NCBI RefSeq assembly: GCF_016735495.2
Contig: NZ_JAERQY020000006.1
Span: 62,001-126,000, forward strand
DNA: 64,000 nt
DNA from: Lysobacter sp. MMG2
GTDB taxonomy: Bacteria > Pseudomonadota > Gammaproteobacteria > Xanthomonadales > Xanthomonadaceae
Direction of reading: 5' to 3'
The notes below the pieces were generated by a model. It worked only from the letters and a program-made list of their open reading frames with translations, was not told where the DNA came from and made no database searches. A program made the translations under genes and the position numbers. This document shows, piece by piece, positions 1-8,236 of the stretch. Position 1 is the first letter of the stretch; the number at the start of each line of letters is the position of its first letter.

Positions 1-1885
1 GTCGGGCGAAGCGGACCAGCTCCATCCCCGGCGTGTGGTGCTTTTGGAAGAAGCACGCCTGGCCCGTGCCGCCGGGGCAGCGGATCACCGACAGCGGACG
101 GCCGGCGATCTCGGGCAGCAGGTGGTCCATCACCGCCGCGTAGTAGTTCGCGACGTCGAGCTTGGTGTAGCCGTCGTCGGGGTAGATCACCTTGGTCGGG
201 CTGGTGAGTTTTGGGGCAGTGCGTGAAGTGCTGCCCGCGCTCTTCTTCGCCGTCTTCTTCGCGCGCGCGGAGGTCGGTTTCGTCTGCGCGCGATCGCTGT
301 CGCCCAGATCGTCGACCGACTTGTCGTCGCGGATCGCCTTCAGCGACGGCTGGCGCAGCAGGCCTTGCCCGCCGACGCCGCGGTAGTTCACTTCCACCAC
401 GAAGCGCGGTTCGAACCACTTCGCCGAACGCAGGTCGGTGTCGTTCTCGGGCACGAAGACGGTGGGCTCCTTCGTGCCATCGCGACCGAGCCGCTTGCTG
501 ATGTCCTTGATCATCGCGTCGGAAAAGCCGCTGCCCACGCGGCCGACGTAGGCCCAGCCGTGGCGTTCATCGGGGGTGGCGAGCAGCAGCGAGCCGAAAC
601 CGCTGCGACTGCCCTTCGGCGCCGTCCAGCCGACCACGGCGTATTCGTCGCTGTGCAGTGACTTGGTCTTGCGCCAGTCGTCGCCGCGACCCGGGTGATA
701 GGGGCGATCGACGCGTTTGGACACGATGCCTTCGAAGTGCTGCTCGCCCGCCAGTTCGAATGCCTGCACGCCATCGCCCATCGCGTGCGAGCTGTACGAC
801 AGGTGGCGCGTGCCCTTGCCGAGCAGTTGCTCCAGCAAGGCCTTGCGTTCGATCAGCGGCGCATCGGCGATGTCCACGCCGTCGATGTGCAGTAGGTCGA
901 ACATCGCATACGACAGCGTTCCCTGGCGTTCGCCGGAGAGCGTTCCCTGCAGCAGGTTGAAATCCTCGCGTGTGCCGCGACCGGCGATCAGCTCGCCGTC
1001 CAGTGCAGCGGATTTCAGCCCCAGCGCTTCGATCGCGCCGGTGATCTCGGGCACCTTGCCGGTCCAGTCCAGCGCGTTGCGCGACCACAGGCGCGCCTTG
1101 CCTTTGGCGATCGTGGTGACGATGCGATAACCGTCCCACTTGATTTCGTGCAGCCACTGGTCGCCGGGCGGTGGCGCCTCGCCGAGTCGCGCCAGTTGCG
1201 GTGCGAAGAACTCCGTCGGCGCGGCGGCCTTTCGCGCGCCGGTGAGTTTCATCGCCAGCTTCGCCCAGTCGCGACGTTTCGTCGCCGACTGCACGGGCAC
1301 GTCGCTGCGGCGCTGGCGAACGGCCTTGCCGCGGCCGGCGCGTTTGGCGTCGTCTTCGGGAGGTGGCGTGACGTCGGCGAGCAGGTCGTCGGCTTCCAGC
1401 GTGCCGGCATACTCGTCCTTCTCCTTGATGAGCAACCACTGCGGTTGCCGCGCGGGCTTGCTCGAACGCACCAGATGCCAGCCGCCCTTGAGCTTGTCGC
1501 CGAACAGTTCGAAGCGCAGATGGCCCTTGGCGAGCTGGGCTTCGGGGTCGTACTTCGTCGCCCACACGCCGTGGTCGAACTGCGCGACGTGGCCGCCGCC
1601 GTAGTGGCCTTTCGGAATGTCGCCTTCGAACGTCGCGTAGTCGACGGGATGGTCCTCCACCTCCACCGCCATGCGCTTCACGTCCGGATCGTAGCTGGGG
1701 CCCTTGGGCACGGCCCAGCTCTTGAGCGCATCGCCTATCTGCAGACGGAAGTCGTAATGGCGTCGGCTGGCGTGGTGCAGCTGCACGACGAAGATCGCGC
1801 GCTTGCCCTGCGGCACGCGCTTGCCGGGTTCGGGCTCGCGGGTCCGGGTGAATTGCCGCTTGCGTCGGTATTCCGTCAGGGTCAT
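1..1885 (-). CDS. ligD: ATP-dependent DNA ligase LigD (3' end cut by window edge)
   Basis: Multifunctional end-joining ligase that, with Ku, repairs double-strand breaks. About 628 residues are visible. The order is an N-terminal 3'-phosphoesterase domain (about residues 15-150, with the metal-site sequence QLHHASRRHYDFRLQ), then the ligase domain with the nucleotidylation motif EIKWDGYR (Lys about 249) and a C-terminal OB part ending near 520. After a basic Lys/Ala/Ser linker the primase-polymerase domain begins near residue 560 (TKVIYPDDGYTKLDVANYY) and is cut by the edge. This phosphoesterase-ligase-polymerase order is the Pseudomonas-type one. The ATG at 1885 gives the natural start MTLTEYRRKRQF. 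A Ku gene is not in the window. The gene is divergent from the GST gene. A longer open frame in another phase over the same DNA is a shadow. Confidence 0.93.
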   Translation of the reverse strand, partial: MTLTEYRRKRQFTRTREPEPGKRVPQGKRAIFVVQLHHASRRHYDFRLQIGDALKSWAVPKGPSYDPDVKRMAVEVEDHPVDYATFEGDIPKGHYGGGHVAQFDHGVWATKYDPEAQLAKGHLRFELFGDKLKGGWHLVRSSKPARQPQWLLIKEKDEYAGTLEADDLLADVTPPPEDDAKRAGRGKAVRQRRSDVPVQSATKRRDWAKLAMKLTGARKAAAPTEFFAPQLARLGEAPPPGDQWLHEIKWDGYRIVTTIAKGKARLWSRNALDWTGKVPEITGAIEALGLKSAALDGELIAGRGTREDFNLLQGTLSGERQGTLSYAMFDLLHIDGVDIADAPLIERKALLEQLLGKGTRHLSYSSHAMGDGVQAFELAGEQHFEGIVSKRVDRPYHPGRGDDWRKTKSLHSDEYAVVGWTAPKGSRSGFGSLLLATPDERHGWAYVGRVGSGFSDAMIKDISKRLGRDGTKEPTVFVPENDTDLRSAKWFEPRFVVEVNYRGVGGQGLLRQPSLKAIRDDKSVDDLGDSDRAQTKPTSARAKKTAKKSAGSTSRTAPKLTSPTKVIYPDDGYTKLDVANYYAAVMDHLLPEIAGRPLSVIRCPGGTGQACFFQKHHTPGMELVRFAR

Positions 1886-1938
1886 CGCAGTGCGTGTATG
1901 GGCGGAGCGTCAACCTTCCGACGCGGGCGGTGGACGCG

Positions 1939-1953
1939 GCGCGAAATTCGCGC
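1939..1953. promoter_or_regulatory. 15-bp perfect palindrome between ligD and GST
   Basis: GCGCGAA-A-TTCGCGC is a perfect inverted repeat with a single central base, in the 161-bp divergent gap, 54 bp upstream of the ligD start and 94 bp upstream of the GST start. The position and symmetry fit an operator, but no regulator is known and no clear promoter hexamers were seen. Confidence 0.3.
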
Positions 1954-2046
1954 ATTGGCGACGGCGGTAACACTCTGCGCATGCGCGGGGGCTTGGCGGC
2001 GCGCGCACGCGTGCGATCATGGCGCCTCGTTCCGGGGGAATGACGT

Positions 2047-2676
2047 ATGTACAGCCTTTACTACTCGCCGGGGGCGGCGAGTCTGGTCGTCCATTGGTTG
2101 TTGATCGAGTTGGACGTGCCGCACGAGTTGCGCCTGGTGGACACCCAGGCCGGCCAGCAGAAGAGCGCGGAGTACCTCGCGCTCAATCCCAACGGCGTGG
2201 TGCCCACGCTGGTGGTCGATGGCCAGCCGCTGTACGAGGCCGCCGCGCTGGTGCTGCACCTTGCCGATCGCCATCCGCAGGCGCAGCTGGCGCCGACACT
2301 GGACGACCCGCAGCGCGGCGCGTACCTGCAGTGGATGCTCAACGTGGCCAACACGCTGCAATCGCCGCTGCGGTTGTGGTGGTACCCGCAGGACATCGAC
2401 GGCGAACGTGCCGACATGGTGCGCGACGGCGCGCGGCGTCGCATCGAGGCGACGTGGGACCGGCTGGACGCGCACCTCGCGGCGAACGGGCCGTACCTGC
2501 TCGGCGAGCGCCTGAGCGCGGCCGACTTCTACCTGACCATGCTGATGCGCTGGACGCGCAGCATGCCGCGGCCGGCCCACGAGTGGCCGCATCTGGCCGC
2601 GCTGGCGCAGCGCATGAAGGCGCGGCCGTCGTTCCGCACGCTTTACGAACGCGAGGGGTTGACCGAATGGGCCTGA
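2047..2676 (+). CDS. Glutathione S-transferase family protein
   Basis: A 209-residue cytosolic GST. The N-terminal thioredoxin-fold half begins MYSLYYSPGAAS, with a serine after the first strand as the likely thiol-activating residue. It has the cis-Pro motif NGVVPTLVV (residues about 50-58) and the glutathione gamma-Glu contact YEAAALVLHLAD. The C-terminal helical half carries the N-capping motif of helix 6, LSAADFYLTML. Length is normal for the family. Substrate cannot be told. Its stop overlaps the start of the following lipoprotein gene, so the two are probably co-transcribed. An unrelated GST lies at 55511. Confidence 0.9.
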   Translation: MYSLYYSPGAASLVVHWLLIELDVPHELRLVDTQAGQQKSAEYLALNPNGVVPTLVVDGQPLYEAAALVLHLADRHPQAQLAPTLDDPQRGAYLQWMLNVANTLQSPLRLWWYPQDIDGERADMVRDGARRRIEATWDRLDAHLAANGPYLLGERLSAADFYLTMLMRWTRSMPRPAHEWPHLAALAQRMKARPSFRTLYEREGLTEWA

Positions 2677-3497
2677 ATCTTCGTTCCGTGATGGCTGCGG
2701 CGTGCGTCGTCGCGGCACTGTCGGCCAGCGGCTGCAAGGAAGTGCAGGACATCCGCGAGGAGCTGGGCTGGGCCAAGCAGCCCGATGCCCCGCCGCCCGC
2801 GCCCGTGGTGAGCCTGGACGACCGCTGGGTACCGGCCGAAACCGGCGTGGCCGATCTGAATCAGACGCAGTGGGTGCAGCGCTGGTGGCAGTGGGCCGGT
2901 CTTTTCGACCACTCCGCGCCGTACCAGGACAGGGACGGCAGCCGCTGCGCACTGCACCAGGACGGACCGGTGTGGTTCCTCGCCGGCACCGACGGCCGCT
3001 TCGACGCGGTGCGCAGTTGTTCGATTCCGGCCGACAAGCACGTGTTCTTCCCGCTGATCAACTGGATCGTCGCCTCCGACGACAGCGAGGTGAACGACAC
3101 GGAAGCGCCGCCGACCTCGTGCACGCAGAAGCAGGCCAGCGCGGCGCGCCTGGCCGATCACGTCTTCACCGGACTGGTGCTGCTGGACGGCCGGCCCATC
3201 GGCGAGCTCAAACGCATGCGCGTGGCGGGCACGACGTGCTTCGCGGTCTCGGCCGATACGCCGGCCGCCGCAACCGACGGCTACTGGCTGATGCTCAAGC
3301 CGCTGCCGCCCGGACAGCACACGCTCGCCGTGGCCGCGGGCTATCGCGAAGGGCCGCGGCAGTCGATGCAGAACTTCCAGTACACGCTGGAGGTGCAGGG
3401 CGCGGCGGACGCGGACGGCGCGGCCGTCGATGAGACGGCGGTGGCGGAGGGCGAGGGCGGGGGTTCGCTGGACGACGCGGCGGATATTGCAGAGTAA
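2667..3497 (+). CDS. Putative exported lipoprotein of unknown function
   Basis: 276 residues, not recognised. It starts with a short positive segment and a hydrophobic stretch ending in a Cys at residue 23 (SASGC), so it is probably exported. The lipobox is weak because Ala sits at the -3 position. The mature part has a Trp-rich motif near residue 70 (WVQRWWQWAGLFDHS) and four further Cys residues, suggesting a disulphide-containing periplasmic domain. The tail is acidic and low-complexity. The ATG at 2667 overlaps the GST stop by 10 bp, giving translational coupling. A longer open frame from 2019 would run through the GST gene and is not credible. Confidence 0.72.
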   Translation: MGLNLRSVMAAACVVAALSASGCKEVQDIREELGWAKQPDAPPPAPVVSLDDRWVPAETGVADLNQTQWVQRWWQWAGLFDHSAPYQDRDGSRCALHQDGPVWFLAGTDGRFDAVRSCSIPADKHVFFPLINWIVASDDSEVNDTEAPPTSCTQKQASAARLADHVFTGLVLLDGRPIGELKRMRVAGTTCFAVSADTPAAATDGYWLMLKPLPPGQHTLAVAAGYREGPRQSMQNFQYTLEVQGAADADGAAVDETAVAEGEGGGSLDDAADIAE

Positions 3498-3854
3498 GGC
3501 GTTTCAGGCCGTCGTCCTTCGACGGTGACACTCCGCCGGCCCTCACCCCAAGCCCCCTCCCGCCAGCGGGAGAGGGGCTATGGATGGCTGAGGCTCCGGA
3601 GTAGCCCTTCTCCCGCGCGCGGGAGAAGGTGCCGGCAGGCGGATGAGGGCAGGCGGCCGAGCACCGCGAAGGTGCGGTCCCCGCCGGTCCCGGCCCCGAA
3701 TGCAAGTCTTCGCTTGCCGGCGCCCCCTTGGTACTCTCCGGGCACGGCGGAGCCTGACTCCGCCTGTTTTTTGTCCGCCGCCCGTGAATCGCGCGGGGCG
3801 GGCTCCCCGCCGTGCGAAGGGACTCGCGGCGACCACGAGCACAGGCACAACCGG
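3498..3854. repeat. Intergenic region with two palindromic CTCCC repeats
   Basis: 357 bp without a gene between the lipoprotein and the POT transporter. It contains an inverted pair around 3556-3577 (CCCTCCCG...CGGGAGAGG) and a stronger one at 3606-3629 (CCTTCTCCCG-CGCG-CGGGAGAAGG). Flanking CCCTCACCCC (about 3540) and GGATGAGGG (about 3641) make the whole block roughly symmetrical. It belongs to the dispersed palindromic repeat family also seen near 16.5, 17.3, 23.0, 36.4 and 44.95 kb. The remaining 200 bp before 3855 hold nothing I can name. Confidence 0.6.
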
Positions 3855-5480
3855 ATGACGATTCCCGCGACCGCAGCCCCGGCCGAAAGCAGCGCCAAGC
3901 TTCCGCGCCAGATTCCCTACATCATCGGCAACGAAGGCTGCGAGCGCTTCAGCTTCTACGGGATGCGCAACATCCTGGTGCAGTTCCTGGCCTCCAGCGT
4001 ACTGCTGGCCTACCTGCCCGAAGCCGAGCGCGGCGGCATGGCGAAGGAGGTCTTCCACACCTTCGTCATCGGCGTGTACTTCTTCCCGCTGCTGGGCGGC
4101 TGGCTGGCCGACCGCTTCTTCGGCAAATACCGCACGGTGCTGTGGTTCTCGCTGATCTACTGCGCCGGCCACGCGTGCCTGGCGCTGTTCGAGAACCACC
4201 GCAACGGCTTCTACACCGGCCTGTTCCTGATCGCGCTCGGCTCGGGCGGCATCAAACCGCTGGTGGTGTCCTTCGTCGGCGACCAGTTCGACCAGACCAA
4301 CAAGCACCTCGCGCGCAAGGTGTTCGACGGCTTCTACTGGATCATCAACTTCGGCAGCTTCTTCGCCTCGCTGCTGATGCCGATCTTCCTGCGCGAATAC
4401 GGGCCGGCCGTGGCGTTCGGCATCCCGGGCGCGCTGATGTTCATCGCGACCTTCATCTTCTGGCTCGGCCGAAAGCAGTACATCAACGTGCCGCCGGCCT
4501 CGTCGGATCCGGACTCCTTCCTGCACGTCGCGCGCACCGCGCTGCTCGCGCCGGGGCAGGGACGGGCGGGCTTCATCGTCGCGATGGCCGGCTTCGCCCT
4601 GGCCGTCGGCCTGCTGCTGGGCTGGGCGCTGCATGCGACGGTGGGACTGTCTTGGTGGCCGGAGTCGTTCGGTTTCGTCATTTCCGCGTGCCTTGCGCTG
4701 GGCGCGGTCATCGCCTTCGGCGGCATCGGCACCTCGATGCAGCTCGATCGCGCCCGCGGCACGCATCCGGATGCCGCCGTGGACGGCGTGCGCGCCGTGC
4801 TGCGCATCCTGATCGTGTTCGCGCTGACCACGCCGTTCTGGTCGTTGTTCGACCAGAAGGCGTCGACGTGGGTGCTGCAGGGCAACCAGATGGCGATGCC
4901 GCACGATGCGTGGTGGTGGCCGAGCTGGCTGGTGCGCGACGCCGCGCAGATGCAGGCGCTGAACCCGGCGCTGGTGATGCTGCTGATCCCGTTCAACAAC
5001 CTGGTGCTGTATCCGGCCCTCAAGCGCATGGGTTTCGAGCCCACCGCGCTGCGCCGCATGGGCGCGGGCATCGCGTTCTCCGGCGTGGCGTGGGTGATCG
5101 CCGGCGCGTTGCAGCTCTACATCGACGGGGGCGATCCGGTCTCGCTGGCGTGGCAGATCCTGCCGTACGCGCTGCTGACCTTCGGCGAAGTGCTGGTGTC
5201 GGCGACTGCGCTGGAATTCGCCTACAGCCAGGCGCCGCAGGCGATGAAGGGCGTGATCATGGCCTTCTGGTACCTGTCCAGCACCTTCGGCAGCCTGTGG
5301 GTGCTGCTCACCAACGCCGGCGTGCGCAACGAAGCGGTGATGTCGCACATCGGCAGCACCGGCCTGAGCGAGAACGCCTTCCTGATGTTCTTCTTCGCCC
5401 TATTCGCCTTCCTCGCGGCGGCGGCGTTCGCGCTCTACGCGCGGCGCTATCCGATGCAGGACAACTACCGCGCCGCCTGA
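3855..5480 (+). CDS. POT/PTR family proton-coupled peptide transporter
   Basis: 541-residue inner-membrane di-/tripeptide symporter of the DtpA/DtpT type. The POT signature lies in the first transmembrane helix, EGCERFSFYG (Glu27, Glu30 and Arg31 form the proton-coupling ExxER motif). The second family signature is FDGFYWIINFGSFFA near residue 155. About twelve to fourteen hydrophobic helices follow. The start at 3855 (MTIPATAAPAESS) is chosen because upstream codons in the same frame translate the intergenic repeat. The rhomboid gene follows after 27 bp and may share the transcript. Specific substrate is not evident. Confidence 0.92.
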   Translation: MTIPATAAPAESSAKLPRQIPYIIGNEGCERFSFYGMRNILVQFLASSVLLAYLPEAERGGMAKEVFHTFVIGVYFFPLLGGWLADRFFGKYRTVLWFSLIYCAGHACLALFENHRNGFYTGLFLIALGSGGIKPLVVSFVGDQFDQTNKHLARKVFDGFYWIINFGSFFASLLMPIFLREYGPAVAFGIPGALMFIATFIFWLGRKQYINVPPASSDPDSFLHVARTALLAPGQGRAGFIVAMAGFALAVGLLLGWALHATVGLSWWPESFGFVISACLALGAVIAFGGIGTSMQLDRARGTHPDAAVDGVRAVLRILIVFALTTPFWSLFDQKASTWVLQGNQMAMPHDAWWWPSWLVRDAAQMQALNPALVMLLIPFNNLVLYPALKRMGFEPTALRRMGAGIAFSGVAWVIAGALQLYIDGGDPVSLAWQILPYALLTFGEVLVSATALEFAYSQAPQAMKGVIMAFWYLSSTFGSLWVLLTNAGVRNEAVMSHIGSTGLSENAFLMFFFALFAFLAAAAFALYARRYPMQDNYRAA

Positions 5481-5507
5481 TCCGCCGACACTCCGGAACC
5501 GTAGCCG

Positions 5508-6116
5508 ATGCTGACCTTCATCCTGATCGCCGTGACCGTGCTGGTGTCCTGGCTCGCATTCGAACGGCCCGCGTTGCTGGATCGCCTGATCCTGTGGCCG
5601 CCGGCGATCCAGCGAAAGAAGCAGTTCGACCGCCTGCTGACCCACGGCTTCATCCACGCCGACTGGTCGCACCTGCTGTTCAACATGATCACGCTGTACT
5701 TTTTCGGCCGCGTGATCGAAGCGGTGATGAGCCAGCTGATCGGGCCGATCGGCTTCGTGCTGTTCTACCTGTCGGCGATCGTGATCGCGATCCTGCCCAC
5801 ATACCTGCGTCACCGGCACGATCCGACCTACCGCAGCCTGGGCGCGTCGGGTGCGGTGTCGGCGGTGCTGTTCGCCTACATCCTGCTGCAGCCGTGGGCG
5901 CGGATCATCGTGTTCGTCCTGCCGATGCCGGCCATCCTGTACGCGGTGATGTACGTGGGCTACTCGTTCTGGATGGACAAGCGCGGCGGCGACAACATCA
6001 ATCACAGCGCGCACCTGTCGGGCGCGATCTACGGCGTGCTGTTCATGCTGCTGATGGAGCCGCGCGTGGGCGCGATCTTCATCGAGCGGCTGATGAATCC
6101 GTCGTTCGGCAACTGA
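5508..6116 (+). CDS. Rhomboid family intramembrane serine protease
   Basis: 202-residue polytopic membrane protease. The catalytic Ser is in LGASGAVSAV (Ser114) and the catalytic His in NHSAHLSGA (His169). The first part carries the usual His-rich turn and Asn (THGFIHADWSHLLFNM, residues 45-60), which forms the oxyanion-side contacts. Roughly six transmembrane helices can be drawn. It cleaves membrane-embedded substrates, and its target here is unknown. Length fits the compact bacterial six-helix class. It lies 27 bp after the peptide transporter and converges on the small gene at 6165. Confidence 0.9.
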   Translation: MLTFILIAVTVLVSWLAFERPALLDRLILWPPAIQRKKQFDRLLTHGFIHADWSHLLFNMITLYFFGRVIEAVMSQLIGPIGFVLFYLSAIVIAILPTYLRHRHDPTYRSLGASGAVSAVLFAYILLQPWARIIVFVLPMPAILYAVMYVGYSFWMDKRGGDNINHSAHLSGAIYGVLFMLLMEPRVGAIFIERLMNPSFGN

Positions 6117-6141
6117 GCCGGGCGCGGTGCGCGAAGTCTTG

Positions 6142-6160
6142 GCCGGGCGTGACGCCCGGC
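6142..6160. terminator. GC-rich hairpin between convergent genes
   Basis: GCCGGGCG-TGA-CGCCCGGC is a perfect 8-bp stem in the 48-bp gap between the rhomboid gene and the convergent small gene. It lacks a T tract, so it is at best a weak or Rho-assisted terminator. Confidence 0.4.
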
Positions 6161-6164
6161 GAGG

Positions 6165-6347
6165 TCACGCGGCGACGCGGGCGGTATCGGGTGCGGCTTC
6201 GCCGTAGGTCTGCATCAGGCGGGCGTAGACCTCCGCGTCGATCTGCGCGGTCTCCACGGTCTGGCGGCCGGCGCGGGCCAGCTCGTACAGGCGGGTCATC
6301 AGGGCGTCGTCACTGACGTGGTCGAGCGTGAGGTGGTGCACGTTCAT
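6165..6347 (-). CDS. Small conserved-looking protein, function unknown
   Basis: 60 residues, MNVHHLTLDHVSDD..., mostly helical and soluble, with no Cys and no membrane segment. A strong Shine-Dalgarno (CCGGAGGACC, reading on the minus strand) sits about 5 nt before the ATG at 6347, which is the main argument that it is real. A longer open frame running to 7307 is antisense to the Lys/Ala repeat gene and not credible. It converges with the rhomboid gene and diverges from the histone-like gene. I do not recognise a family. Confidence 0.6.
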   Translation of the reverse strand: MNVHHLTLDHVSDDALMTRLYELARAGRQTVETAQIDAEVYARLMQTYGEAAPDTARVAA

Positions 6348-6567
6348 GGCGGTCCTCCGGAGCGCGATTTCCGGTAATTGGTCACGCAGATTCCGTGCCA
6401 CACGTCTATGAGTGGATTTTCGTGCCGGGACGTGACGCGCTCCGTCAGATCCCGTCGCGACGGGTTCGAACGGACTGACGCGTCGGGTCGGAATGGCCCC
6501 AGCGCTCACCCGGCATGAATGCCGCCCGTGGTATGCCCGAATTCCCGACAGTGCCAGGAGCCCAGGC

Positions 6568-7323
6568 ATGGCGATGAGGAAGGCCGGCAAGAAGACGAGC
6601 GCCCGCAAGGCGGCCAGCAAGACCACGAAGAAGACCGCCCGGAAGGTCGCCAAGAAGGCCACCCGGAAGAGCGCGGCCAAGAAGGTCGCGAAGAAGACCA
6701 CCCGCAAGACTGCCGCGAAGAAGGTCGCGAAGAAGGCCGTTCGCAAGGCCGCCGCGAAGAAGGTCGCCAAGAAGGCCGTTCGCAAGGCCGCCGCGAAGAA
6801 GGTCGCCAAGAAGGCCGTTCGCAAGGCCGAGGCCAAGAAGGTCGCGAAGAAGGCCGTCCGCAAGGCCGCAGCCAAGAAGGTCGCGAAGAAGGCTGTCCGC
6901 AAGGCCGCAGCCAAGAAGGTTGGCAAGAAGGTCGTCCGCAAGACCGCAACGACGAAGGCACCCGCGAAGAAAGTCCCGCGCAGGACCGCGACGCCGCGCC
7001 CGGTCGCGGGCAAGGCCGCGACGGCCGCCAAGCCGCCCGTCGTCCGCAAGGCGAGGGCGCCGCGTCGGCCGAAGATCACGCCCGAGCAGGCGCTGGCCAA
7101 CACCCAGGAGCTGCTGGCCCTCAAGCACGAGCGCGACCACCAGCCGCAGCCGTGGCAGCAGCTCGATCCTGGCCATGCGCACGTGCCCAAGCCGGGCTTC
7201 CAGTCCGAGAGCGCGGCCGCCAAGGCCAACGAACTGCATGCCGCCGAATCCCGTCTGCAGGCGATCCAGGGCCAGATGGGCTCGCTGGATCGCAAGAACC
7301 AGGGCAAACGCGATGCGCGTTGA
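6568..7323 (+). CDS. Histone H1-like Lys/Ala repeat protein
   Basis: 251 residues. From about residue 15 to 130 it is built of degenerate 12-residue units of the type KKVAKKAVRKAA, repeated about nine times, giving a highly basic Lys/Ala/Arg/Val tail like the C-terminus of histone H1 or AlgP-type proteins. From about 165 on it is a normal-composition domain (ITPEQALANTQELLALKHER) with Trp/Pro/His and a helical end. It presumably binds DNA or nucleoid polyanions. AGGAG at 6556-6560 supports the ATG at 6568 rather than an upstream in-frame ATG at 6493. The DNA repeat makes copy-number change by slippage likely. Confidence 0.85.
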   Translation: MAMRKAGKKTSARKAASKTTKKTARKVAKKATRKSAAKKVAKKTTRKTAAKKVAKKAVRKAAAKKVAKKAVRKAAAKKVAKKAVRKAEAKKVAKKAVRKAAAKKVAKKAVRKAAAKKVGKKVVRKTATTKAPAKKVPRRTATPRPVAGKAATAAKPPVVRKARAPRRPKITPEQALANTQELLALKHERDHQPQPWQQLDPGHAHVPKPGFQSESAAAKANELHAAESRLQAIQGQMGSLDRKNQGKRDAR

Positions 7324-7368
7324 GCCGCTTGCGCGGATGATCCCGTTTCCTTCCCTCACGACGATGCC

Positions 7369-7647
7369 ATGACCACGCACGAGATCGAGCACGACCCCGC
7401 CTCCGGCGTCTTCTCCGTCACGGTGGACGGCGAAATGGCGGTGCTGGAGTACCGCCGCGAGGGCGACCAGATGATCATCGCCCACACCGGCGTGCCCGAT
7501 GCCATCGGCGGGCGCGGCATCGCTGGCGAGCTGGTGCGTGCGGCGTTCGAGTACGCCAAGGCGCAGGGCTGGCACGTCCATCCCCGCTGCGCCTATGCGG
7601 CGGCGTGGGTGGAGCGGCATCCGGAGTACAACCAGCTGCTTGTGTGA
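7369..7647 (+). CDS. Small GNAT-fold N-acetyltransferase (YjdJ-like)
   Basis: 92-residue single-domain GCN5-related protein of the short COG2388/YjdJ class. It has beta strands of the ligand side (FSVTVDGEMAVLEYRR), then an acetyl-CoA pyrophosphate-loop sequence GGRGIAGELVRAAFEYAKAQ (residues about 45-65) and the family end motif HPRCAYAAAWVERHPEY. Acceptor unknown. It follows the histone-like gene by 45 bp; acetylation of that Lys-rich neighbour is conceivable but purely speculative. Confidence 0.85.
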   Translation: MTTHEIEHDPASGVFSVTVDGEMAVLEYRREGDQMIIAHTGVPDAIGGRGIAGELVRAAFEYAKAQGWHVHPRCAYAAAWVERHPEYNQLLV

Positions 7648-7764
7648 CGGCCCGGAGTGGCGGTTTCCTGTGGCGGCGGGCGCCGGTACGACACCCGCCC
7701 AGGACGCCGCTTCCTCCGGCCCGTTTACCGCCTTCCCATCGACGCGGGTGCGTGGACAACGAGC

Positions 7765-7793
7765 GTAGCCCGGGTAAGCGAAGCGCACCCGGG
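7765..7793. repeat. 29-bp hairpin repeat, copy 1
   Basis: Begins GTAGCCCGGGTAAGCGAAGC and ends GCACCCGGG. The arms CCCGGGT/ACCCGGG form a 7-bp stem around an 11-nt loop. An identical 29-bp copy lies at 13268-13296. Both copies follow the 3' end of a plus-strand gene. Typical of dispersed REP-like elements. Confidence 0.75.
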
Positions 7794-7814
7794 GCTTAGA
7801 GCGTTGTAAGCGCC

Positions 7815-8075
7815 GCCGAGCAAAAAGGCCGGCACGCCGAGTTCGGAGCTCGGATCGCCGAGCAAAAAGCTCCGCACGCCGAGTTCGGAGCTCGGACCGC
7901 CGAGCAAAAAGCCCCGCGCGCCGAGCTCGGAGCTCGGACCGCCGAGCAAAAAGCTCCGCACGCCGAGCTCGGACCGCCGAGCAAAAAGCCCCGCGCGCCT
8001 AGTTCGGAGCTCGGACCGCCGAGCAAAAAGCCCCGCACGCCGAGCTCAAAGCTCGGGCCGCCGAGCAAAAGCCGG
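7815..8075. repeat. 42-bp tandem repeat array, about six units
   Basis: The unit starts GCCGAGCAAAAAGC and contains a CCGAGTTCGGAGCTCGGACC-type part built from overlapping CCGAGC/GCTCGG palindromes. Unit starts are at 7815, 7857, 7899, 7941, 7976, 8018 and 8060. Spacing is 42 bp throughout except one unit of 35 bp that lost a 7-bp GGAGCTC-type segment. Units differ at a few positions (C/T and A/G). The final unit is cut short. Each unit could fold, and the A5 runs lie between stems. Confidence 0.85.
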
Positions 8076-8236
8076 AACGCCCCGCAGAAGAAATGGCGCT
8101 CGCTACGCTGGAAGCCCGATGCGAAGGAGTGTCAACGCCGCGTAGGCGTAACCCGGCGCAGGCGGTAGGTCGCTCCTGCAACACAGCTCTGTCCAGCGTC
8201 TCGAAAGGGCTGGGCCCCGCGCCTGGCATCGATTGT

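Larger units (their letters stand above)
7648..8236. other. 589-bp gene-free, repeat-rich region
   Basis: Lies between the GNAT gene and the convergent HupE-like gene. It contains a 29-bp hairpin repeat (7765-7793), the 42-bp tandem array (7815-8075), and about 160 bp that hold only short GC palindromes. Small open frames through the array exist in several phases because 42 is a multiple of three. None has a ribosome binding site or normal composition, so none is called. Confidence 0.6.

Noticed and set aside
6165-7307. 380-codon minus-strand frame over the histone-like gene
   Set aside because: Translates the antisense of the Lys/Ala repeats. Only its last 60 codons, with their own strong Shine-Dalgarno, are retained as a gene.
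7725-8068. Short frames through the 42-bp array encoding repeats like SSELGVRGFLLGGP
   Set aside because: Open because the period is divisible by three; no start signal, several phases equally open.
7815-8075. CRISPR array
   Set aside because: The whole 42-bp unit repeats with no unique spacers and no cas genes in the window.
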